Assembly: GCA_034440615.1 (NCBI GenBank) | Contig: JAOTOM010004580.1 | Location: 1 to 64,000 of the forward strand | DNA from: Ashinkailepas kermadecensis | Lineage: Eukaryota; Arthropoda; Thecostraca; Neolepadidae | Direction: 5' to 3' | Length of the DNA stretch: 64,000 nucleotides | Shown: one piece after another, positions 56,404-64,000 of the stretch | How the letters are laid out: each line of letters opens with the position of its first letter | Numbering within the stretch: the first letter of the stretch is position 1 | Notes under the pieces: model-generated | Seen by the model: only the letters and a program-made list of their open reading frames with translations | Told to the model about the DNA's origin: nothing | The model's database searches: none | Position numbers and translations under genes: made by a program

Positions 56404-58916
56404 ACGACCACCACGGTAGAGCTAGAGCTAATTGGAATCAGAAACCACAGAGTAAGGAAAGAAAAAACATCCGTAGGAAGCGAAACCCGCAGAAACAGAA
56501 CTTGAACCACACAAATGTACAGCACATTCGTGTTAAACCCAACACTCCCATGTGCTGGATCAAAGTCGGAAGTCAAAAAGCTTATACGCTCATTGATACG
56601 GGCGCCGATATTTCCTTAATCTCAAAGGAACTTTTTGATAAAATCACGGAAAAACAGACTCTCAGATTTTCAGAGGACCCAAAAGACCGCATCCCACTCA
56701 TTTCAGCAAGCGGGCATCGTTTGAAAAACATTGGTGTAGGAACATTTAGAGTCGAGATGAGTAAATTCAGTAAACCATTCAGCTTTCAAATTGTAGCAGG
56801 ACTGAAACAACAATGCATGTTAGGAAACGATTTCTTAACGGAGTTCGGAGCAAAATTAGATTTCGAGAAAAAAGCCTTGTGTATCGAAGGTAGTATGATT
56901 CCGCTTCGCCCTCAGCAGCGCACGATTAGCGAAAAGGCGAGTTCGCTAGTCAGGATCAAAGGACGCACATTTATCCCGGCCAATACGGTAGTGGAGTGTC
57001 TGCCAGCTGTGAATAGAACGCAACTGGTGAATCAAACGTGCTATGTGAGGTCACTGGATAACACACCAGAAATTTCCGAGGAGCCAGGCTTAATCATAGC
57101 CGAGATAGTGGCAAAACCAGACCGCCATAAGCGACTACCAGTGAGAATTATAAATACGTCTACCCGAGACTTCACAATGTATAACAATCAAGTGATCGCC
57201 TACGCTGAGAGAATAGATGACTCGGATCTGGAGTATCTTGTTAACGTGCCACAAGACCTTGACTTAGCCCCGACCACCTCACCCACTGACCCAGTTGAGC
57301 AAGCGCGACTGGCTCATCTGACCGACGCTGACAGGGACGATCTCGAACAGCTGTTACGAGCCAATGCTGACCTGTTTGCCGCGAGTGACGCCGACCTCGG
57401 TACAACTGACCTTGCTGAGATGGAGATAGAGACTGGTGACCACGCTCCCGTCCGTCAGCCGCCTTACAAAACGCCGTTTAGCCAACGAAAATATGTGGAG
57501 GAACAGATACGTATCATGCTAAAAGCTGGTATAATAGAGGAATCCGACAGTCCGTGGGCTGCACCCATCGTAATAGTTCGGAAGAAGGACGAATCGAACA
57601 GGTTTGCTGTCGATTATCGGAAATTAAATAACATTACGAAGAAAAACAGCTATCCCCTTCCACTAATAGAAGATATTCTCGCGTCTCTAGGCGGAGCAAA
57701 CTTCTTCTCGTCACTGGATCTAAAGTCAGGATATTGGCAAATCCCAATGGCAAAAGATAGCATACCTAAGACAGCCTTTATCTGCTTCATGGGTTTGTGG
57801 AACTTCAGAAAAATGCCCTTTGGAATCTGCAACGCTCCGAACCTCTTTGCTCAAGTGATGTCCAAAGTCCTATCTGGAATACAGAATCAATTCGCAACAG
57901 CATACATCGACGACATAATAATATATTCAAAAACATTCAAAGAACATCTAGCTCATTTGGAGGAAGTTTTTCGACGCCTGCGAAAAGCACAGCTGAAATT
58001 GAAACTATCAAAATGTGAGTTTCAAAAAAAGGAAGTACAATATCTAGGACACGTAGTATCAGCCTCTGGCATCAAGCCAAACCCGGAGAAGGTAGAAGCT
58101 ATACAGTACATGGCAGCTCCGACTACTGTGAAAGGAGTCCGATCATTTATCGGCATGTGTTCTTACTATCGACGTTTCATCCCTAAATTTAGCCAGATTG
58201 CCACACCACTGATTGACTTAACGAGGAAACATGCAACCTTCAATTGGACCAATGATTGCGAAAACGCTTTCACAACATTAAAACACAAACTGGCTTCTGC
58301 ACCAGTACTGGCTTATCCAGATGTCACAAAAGACTATAAGTTGTATACCGACGCCTCACTGAGAGCGGTAGGAGCAGTTTTAGTACAGGAACACAATGGA
58401 GAAGAGAAAGTGATCCAATATTTGTCTAAACAACTTAACGAAACACAACAAAAATTGCCGATTGTGCAGCTCGAGACATATGCCGTCATTTACGCAGTCT
58501 CAAAATTACGTCAATACTTACTGGGATCAAAATTCACCATCCTGACTGATCACAGACCACTTACATTTTTAAATCTTTCAGAGATGAAAAACCCAATGAT
58601 ACAGAGATGGGCTATCATGCTTTCCGAGCACAACTGTGAAATAGTATACATTAAAGGCTCAAAGAATGTTGTTGCAGATCATCTCAGCCGTATAAGTGAA
58701 ACCAATCAGGAAATAAATGTAATCGATTCCGACCACGTTCCCATAGGAGATTTCAAGGGAACCGAATTCAGTAACTGGTCAGCAGACAATGACGTCGACA
58801 TGCCGACACGGGCCCCAGACATAACTGGCACAAGGCCAGACCCGCCGGTCGAGACAGGCCGACGAGAAGCTGAATCATCACCCCAGGGCTCAAAAATAGC
58901 ACCGTCCTGGCGATAG
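56373..58916 (+). CDS. pol: Gypsy pol: protease, reverse transcriptase, RNase H; no integrase
   Basis: In pol-frame order: protease TLIDTGADISLIS (DTG near 56600); reverse transcriptase VDYRKLNN, SLDLKSGYWQIPM and the catalytic YIDDIIIYSK near 57905; RNase H LYTDASLRAVGAVLVQ near 58345 and TDHRPLTFL near 58550; then VVADHLSRI. The last 70 residues (DVDMPTRAPDITGTRPD and on) are unmatched and end at TAG 58914. There is no in-frame break in over 2.5 kb, so this is a young copy. It has no convincing start of its own, in keeping with expression by frameshifting. Confidence 0.93.
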   Translation, partial: RNGKRPSSAVNDHHGRARANWNQKPQSKERKNIRRKRNPQKQNLNHTNVQHIRVKPNTPMCWIKVGSQKAYTLIDTGADISLISKELFDKITEKQTLRFSEDPKDRIPLISASGHRLKNIGVGTFRVEMSKFSKPFSFQIVAGLKQQCMLGNDFLTEFGAKLDFEKKALCIEGSMIPLRPQQRTISEKASSLVRIKGRTFIPANTVVECLPAVNRTQLVNQTCYVRSLDNTPEISEEPGLIIAEIVAKPDRHKRLPVRIINTSTRDFTMYNNQVIAYAERIDDSDLEYLVNVPQDLDLAPTTSPTDPVEQARLAHLTDADRDDLEQLLRANADLFAASDADLGTTDLAEMEIETGDHAPVRQPPYKTPFSQRKYVEEQIRIMLKAGIIEESDSPWAAPIVIVRKKDESNRFAVDYRKLNNITKKNSYPLPLIEDILASLGGANFFSSLDLKSGYWQIPMAKDSIPKTAFICFMGLWNFRKMPFGICNAPNLFAQVMSKVLSGIQNQFATAYIDDIIIYSKTFKEHLAHLEEVFRRLRKAQLKLKLSKCEFQKKEVQYLGHVVSASGIKPNPEKVEAIQYMAAPTTVKGVRSFIGMCSYYRRFIPKFSQIATPLIDLTRKHATFNWTNDCENAFTTLKHKLASAPVLAYPDVTKDYKLYTDASLRAVGAVLVQEHNGEEKVIQYLSKQLNETQQKLPIVQLETYAVIYAVSKLRQYLLGSKFTILTDHRPLTFLNLSEMKNPMIQRWAIMLSEHNCEIVYIKGSKNVVADHLSRISETNQEINVIDSDHVPIGDFKGTEFSNWSADNDVDMPTRAPDITGTRPDPPVETGRREAESSPQGSKIAPSWR
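56379..56429 (+). promoter_or_regulatory. Programmed -1 frameshift signal (GGGAAAC plus stem)
   Basis: G_GGA_AAC at 56379-56385 is in exact phase with gag codons (GGA at 56380, AAC at 56383) and is a canonical X_XXY_YYZ heptamer. Five bases later AGCTCT (56391-56396) can pair with AGAGCT at 56418-56423 or at 56424-56429, giving a stem at the expected distance. The -1 frame has its last upstream stop at 56370, so slippage here enters the pol frame. Confidence 0.82.
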
Positions 58917-60119
58917 CGTCGGCGACCAAGTGCAGACTCACCAGGCCGCAGTGGCGACCAAAACCAGAATTTGGTTTGATATGTCCGTAAACATTTGAAC
59001 CATAAATGATAGAATTAGTCGATGTATCAGTTATTTTCATTTAGCAGCAATTATCTTTTTCCAGATCAAAAGTATACTACGAGCGTACCGCTAATGCTAT
59101 CAAATATTCCGTCCCTCTGACCTACCATATTTATAATAGAACCTCCCGCGGGCACAGGACGGCGCTTTTCTGACAACCACAATGCTAAACCAATGGCATA
59201 CCGTGGTCGCCCAAATCGCCGACGAACGCCGACCCGCCGACCAATGTGGTCGTCGCCTAGGAATCTAGTTGTAAATGAGGAATTGGAAATCAGGCAACTC
59301 TTGTTGGCTTGTTCAATCGTTCGTTCGAAAATTTGTTGTTTACGGTACTTGTACCTAATATTGATGGTGAATTAATGCCGCGTTTTCGTGAATTGATTGC
59401 TTGACTGCCTTGATTCATATTGACATTGCCGCGGTAGGTACCTAGTTAGATATCCAGGCGTGGACTTCATTCAACCATTCAAGATACTTACAGGGAGCCA
59501 GTTTGCTACTGGAGGTCAAAGGTCAAATTGGATCAGGATAATACAGAAAGGAATGTTGATGCTTCTACCTACTTAGGTACCTAGGTAGGAACCTACCTAG
59601 GTACCAAGGTACCTTCCTAGGTACAAGTATATGATCATGGGTAGCAGTGTCCAGAGTGTAAGCATTGGTAAGCTTGTTTTTTACTTTGGATATGGCATTT
59701 TAAGACAAGAATATTATAAGAACACGTTTCATAATGGGATTAGGATGATGTAGCATGTTGCCTACCTAACCATTTACCTATTACCAGCACAAGTGCATGC
59801 ATAATTTTCAGTTGGTAACAGATAATATCAACATATTGATATTTAGTTGGGACAATATATAATGAAGAAGAATGTAATATGTCAAATAAATCCTAATCTA
59901 ACATAGCCACTGCCACTAGGTTATTTTATGCTTCATCCCATGTGTTATGTCAAGCCTTTCATTCTAACCTAGTCTTTTTCTTTCTTGAAATAAATATATC
60001 AGAGTCGAACACTATCTTCAGAAAAAGGAAAAATCGAACATTTGCTGCAAAAAAACAAGAAAGCAAAACATAATTTCATTCCATTTTGAGCAGGAATGAA
60101 TGGTTCCATTGTCTTAATC
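58917..60119. other. Flank of the gypsy element
   Basis: No integrase block, no LTR and no gene found. A 14-bp inverted repeat GGTACCTAGGTAGG / CCTACCTAGGTACC with a 2-base spacer lies at 59576-59605 among other TACCTAGGTA strings. Confidence 0.55.
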
Positions 60120-61190
60120 ATGTTCAGAAATATGATCTCACAATATTGGGTATAATTGCACTTTAAGGTATGCATGAGGCAAGTTTTGCACACATTTTAC
60201 CTCCATGAAGCAAACAATAGGGTAAGGACTGGTTAGGTTTAGCTTTTCTTTTAAGTTAAAAACACTCCTTTTTAACCCTTTTCAACAAAAAAGTCTTTCT
60301 TCAAAAACAGATTGAGCTAGGGTTGGCTATGTTAGGTTTTTTAATTTGGAAAATGTTTGAGAAAAATTGACAATTTTATTTTTGCAAGGAATGTATTTTC
60401 TTACATGAAAGGTTAGGCTAGGCTAGGTTAGGTTATGTTATGTTGCATTTTCTTTCTTTCTTTTGCACATTATTTTTATGCTATATTACCCAACTCCAAG
60501 CCCATTTGTTGGTGTTATTTTGCCTACTAGCTGAAAAGTATGCATATGCACATGAAATGAATGGTCACATCATGTTGACCACATTCATAGAGATTGCATT
60601 GGAAAAAGAAATTCCAAGAATTCAAAAAATACCTTAAGGTGCAGATTTACCTAATATTGTCCTGAAGTGTCATGTCATTCTGAAAGTTAAAAATACATTT
60701 AGTGTAAAATTTTGGGTATTATTGTGCTTTTAGGTACTCACAGGACAAGTTTTACACACATTTTACTGCCATGAAGCAAAGAATGTTGTTAGGTTTGGTT
60801 ACATGAGGTTAGTTTAGGTGTTCTTATTGATAGCAATTTTCCTTTTTTATTAAAAAAAATGCTGATTTTTCCTTCAAAAGCAGGTTAGGCTAGGTTAGGT
60901 TAGATTTTTCATTTGATGAATCTTAAGAAATAAGTATGAAATCTTTCTATTTTTTATATTTCTTTTCTCATGGTAGCTTGGTTAGGTTATGCTATTTCTT
61001 TTGCTTTTGAACATTATTTGTATGCTATATCACCCAATTGAAGGCCACATTTTTAGTGTTCTTCTACCTGCCAACTGAAAACTAAGCATTTGCAGAGGAG
61101 ATGAGCGGTCACATCATGTTAACCATGTTCATAAACCGTTGGAGAAGGAAGGTCCAATACTTCAAAAATTACCTTAAATCATAAATTTAC
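60120..61190. repeat. Two diverged direct copies of about 0.5 kb
   Basis: Matching landmarks: CACACATTTTACCTCCATGAAGC (60190) and CACACATTTTACTGCCATGAAGC (60757); TTAGGCTAGG near 60415 and 60886; GGTCACATCATGTTGACC (60562) and GGTCACATCATGTTAACC (61108). The last part resembles the arms of the 13.5-14.2-kb MITE-like element. Confidence 0.7.
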
Positions 61191-61565
61191 CACCTTTTGT
61201 GGGGACAAAATTAACTTGTACTTTTTGTAGTTCATTAAATTAGAAATCCTAACATAAGATATCCCACTATAATACCTTTGCTTTACAGAGGAAAAGCATG
61301 TGATTACTGATTGGTATGTCTTGTATACAGTCTAAACTACAAATTACTGAAGCTCCTAAGATGGCAAGTGGAGAAGGTTTAGATAAAGATACCTATATGG
61401 AAGAACATTGGAATGTAGAGCTGGTACTGATTTGGTCTGCTTACTTTGCTTTCCTTTGCCATCCACCCTACCATGCCAGAATTTGCTGTGCCATTTCCAA
61501 TTATTTATCAAAGAAAAAAAACAGCAACTCTAATATGCACACAGATTACAGCACAATGATGGTAC
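61191..61565. other. AT-rich spacer
   Basis: A short plus-strand frame (about 87 codons from 61316) has no family match or coding composition. Confidence 0.4.
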
Positions 61566-62070
61566 TTTTCCTTGTATAGGTATCATCCAGATACTTTGAA
61601 TAGGATATATCTAGGATAGATAGTATTTTTCCACTCTGGCCAGGATATGGGTCTTCAGCATCCAAATCCAGTGAAAACAATACATGCATATTATGCTGAA
61701 TTTCAAATAAAGTAATTGTACCAGAATTTTGGTGCACTGTACAATCATTCCAGGACATGCACAGATGTGTAGAGTTTGGCTTGAAAAATATGCGTTGTTC
61801 AGGCATATTTTGTGCCCAAGTAACTTATCCAGATATCTTGAATAGTATATATCTAGAATAGATGGTATTTTTCCACTCTGGCCAGGATATGGCTAGAATA
61901 TGGGACTCCAGCATCCCAATCCAGTGTGAAAAGAATACATGCATGTTATACTGGACTTCAAACTGAAATAATTGTGCCAGAATTATGTTGCACTGTATAA
62001 TCATGGCACAAGTACAGATGTGTTGCGTTATGCTTGAAAGTAATGCTTGGTTGAAGCATAATTTTTGCTA
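61566..62070. repeat. About 250-bp tandem duplication, two diverged copies
   Basis: TATTTTTCCACTCTGGCCAGG occurs near 61622 and 61868. Following strings (AATACATGCAT, TGCACTGTA, ACAGATGTGT) recur in the same order. Confidence 0.8.
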
Positions 62071-63138
62071 AGTATCCCTGGATATGTATCATTATTTCAT
62101 TTTTTTCTGGAACCATGTTAGATATGTCTAGAGTAATATGCATTCTCAAGTTGCTTCAACATGGGCAACAACTTAAAACCAGTAAAGTTTGGTTAAATGC
62201 ATTTCCCTTCAATAAAGCTGTCATGAGCTGTAGCATATCTGTACATGTGATGCAAGTTTTGTGCTGTGTGTCAAAATTCTGATGTAAGTTTTCAGTTGCA
62301 ATGCAAGGAGGGTTGGACATGATTGAATTTGTTATTTAATGTTGCATTTCAAGAGCAAAATGTTTAACATTCCATTCCAAAATTGTATTTTTTCTTTCTG
62401 AACCATTAACTCCTTTCTGTATTTTCCAGTTAGCTTGGGCATGTCAATCAAATAGGAATAAGTTTGCAGTCATTTGCAAACATCTGAAATCTTTTGGTGA
62501 AAAGGTCCCATATATTCCAGATAATTCCACATGGAGGATAATTTTCTGGATGACAAACATCCAGTACAGGAACATTCTTTCAACCCTGGTTGGACAGAAT
62601 ACATGTTAGCAGTCAGCAGGCTGGATTTGTGCTTTGCCATCCTGGATGTGGAGAGGAAATTTTTGGGTGTAATTGAATATGGAGAGGATATCTATTCCAG
62701 CTAATGGCATCAGAATCTCGGCTTGTACTTTCCAGTAAATCTTGAGCACATCACAGAGCAGTTCATTGCCAAGAACCATTATTGACCTACAAGTGAGACA
62801 AATGAAGAAGATTTCCTCAAGAGGATGATGCTTTGGATGCACCAAATCCAGGATTAGCCAATTTTTCCAACACCGGCAGTCACTGATCTGGTTGTATATG
62901 TACCCCCACCATTTCTGATTACTATCGATCGCATATTATTCAATGCTCAACTGAGTGGGGTGATGCCAGGGTGCAAGATTTGGCTTGTGGGTGCAGTATA
63001 TTGATATATTATGGCCAGCCAAACATTTTAATTCAAATTAGCATTATTCGCGTTTATCTCAGTTAACCCCACTGTCGCCTATTTTTATATTCCCTGCATG
63101 CATTGCGTTTTGTGTGAACCCATTTCTCTTTTATCAAG
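62071..63138. other. AT-rich DNA, nothing recognised
   Basis: No gene or repeat is supported. Confidence 0.45.
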
Positions 63139-63420
63139 GTAAGCGGGATATCGGTCTTTACGTCGGTCCTGGCTCCGCACTGCAAGAGCCGAACTAAGAG
63201 CATGGATTCGCGCGGCTGCTTCAAGGACAGCAACAAGAAGTTGTCGTACAAGATGGACAACATCCGCATAGTCAGTGACCTGCGCGCCATCAAGGCTTCG
63301 CCGACCGAGAGTGTCGTCGGCGCTGTACTGGCGGCTACGTCTCGCCTGCATATTAGCGGGTTGATTTCCAACACCGTGCCACCAGTCCCTCCGCGCCGCT
63401 TACCACGTCCTGAAGAAACT
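63139..63420 (+). CDS. Unidentified coding exon candidate
   Basis: The acceptor-like TTTCTCTTTTATCAAG precedes a frame with strongly G/C-rich third positions: GISVFTSVLAPHCKSRTKS, then GCFKDSNKKLSYKMDNIRIV, to ATSRLHISG near 63360. From about 63365 the coding-like signal moves to the next frame (CHQSLRAAYHVLKKLPCSQC), consistent with one extra base near 63360-63376 or a second exon with acceptor CCACCAG|TCC. The frame could end at CAA|GTATCG near 63430. I do not recognise the protein. Confidence 0.5.
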
Positions 63421-63689
63421 GCCGTGCTCGCAGTGCAAGTATCGGCACTGGTGGTACATCTGTGGCTTATCTACATCTGTTTGGCACACATCGCGTGCTG
63501 ACCACCAAAACGTCTCACATCAGTTGATCGTTCGGCGGAACGCCCCTGACGTGGCACGCAGACTGTATCACAGAATGAACTGTGATTTTCCGCTACAAGT
63601 CGTCGAGGCACCTTTAGAGTTTAGCATATCTTACGTCTGTAGAGATGTGGCAAAGTGGTAGCAACTACTTGTGATACTTGTGATGACTA
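63421..63689. other. Possible intron start after the exon candidate
   Basis: The second frame remains open to a TAG near 63658, but codon composition weakens after about 63430. Nothing else is seen. Confidence 0.35.
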
Positions 63690-64000
63690 TTTGAGGCGTC
63701 CGCTGCCGCACCTGTGAGGCGACTACTGCCACGGCTGTGAGGTGGCCACTGCTACGGCTGTGAAGCGGCCGTTATTATGTTTGTGAGGCGGCCACTGCCA
63801 CGGCTGTGAGACGATGGCTGTCATGGCTGTGAGGCGGCCACTGCAACGGCTGTGAGGCGGTCACTTCCCACACCTATGAGAGGGCCGCTGCCATGGCTGT
63901 GAGGCGGCCACTGCCGCACCTGTGAGGTGGCTGCCGTCATGACTGTCAGGCGGTCACTTCCGCACCTGTGGGGCGGCCGTTGTCATGACTGTGAGGCGGC
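63690..64000. repeat. Degenerate 24-30-bp minisatellite running off the window
   Basis: Units on GTGAGGCGGCCACTGCCACG with GCT or ACCT before the next GTGAGG repeat about eleven times and continue past the end. Confidence 0.92.

Larger units (their letters stand above)
55009..58916 (+). mobile_element. Gypsy retrotransposon internal region without integrase
   Basis: Order: primer site, about 350-bp leader, gag (55378-56403), pol in the -1 frame (from the overlap at 56373 to 58916). Protease, reverse transcriptase and RNase H are intact. After RNase H the frame continues about 70 residues and stops, with no zinc-binding or DDE integrase block. No 3' LTR is visible before 60 kb. Confidence 0.88.

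Overview
This is a window of nuclear DNA from an animal, probably an arthropod. That placement is weak and rests on frequent TTAGG-type strings, insect-like spacing of the conserved MMD and ZNF598 exons, and the mix of gypsy, LINE and tRNA-derived SINE elements. Coding exons are short, rich in G/C at third codon positions, and scattered through AT-rich DNA loaded with tandem repeats. There are no operons, CRISPR arrays or rRNA genes.

Host genes. (1) 1.49-8.52 kb, minus strand: three internal exons of an MMD-type (PAQR10/PAQR11) seven-membrane-segment protein; the start and end of the gene are not visible. (2) 18.63-26.49 kb, plus strand: six exons of the ribosome-collision ubiquitin ligase ZNF598, covering the zinc-finger array and two acidic FP-T-L motifs. 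The RING exons are not visible. Two exons carry apparent one-base losses. (3) Three unidentified exon candidates lie at 16.25, 29.2 and 63.1 kb.

Mobile elements. A CR1/L2-like LINE fragment lies at 14.3-15.8 kb (minus). Copies of a tRNA-derived SINE lie near 4.9, 9.4, 19.4 and 46.4 kb, and copies of a second SINE with a CTAA-type tail near 11.1, 11.9, 20.4 and 31.8 kb; several have clean target-site duplications. A DNA transposon gene at 42.0-46.2 kb (minus) joins a DDE transposase to a ULP1-type cysteine protease through a roughly 1.9-kb array of 11-residue repeats. A gypsy element at 54.2-58.9 kb has intact gag and pol frames, a canonical -1 frameshift heptamer and no integrase. A second gypsy is represented only by an integrase tail near 48.4-48.8 kb.

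Repeats make up much of the window. There are minisatellites with units of 23, 27, 33, 37, 42, 44, 67 and 88 bp, satellites of about 135 bp and 272 bp, long TA and CA tracts, and a 3.5-kb complex block at 30.8-34.3 kb. Two arrays of the same 272-bp satellite lie in opposite orientation on either side of the DDE-ULP1 gene.

The most striking observation is that many of the minisatellites in the two host genes begin exactly at exon-intron junctions, and their units contain the splice site. The MMD exon at 6.4 kb is preceded by about 15 extra copies of its own 3' splice site. ZNF598 exon 4 is followed by about 18 copies of its own 5' splice site. Similar arrays or duplications touch most of the other recognised exons.
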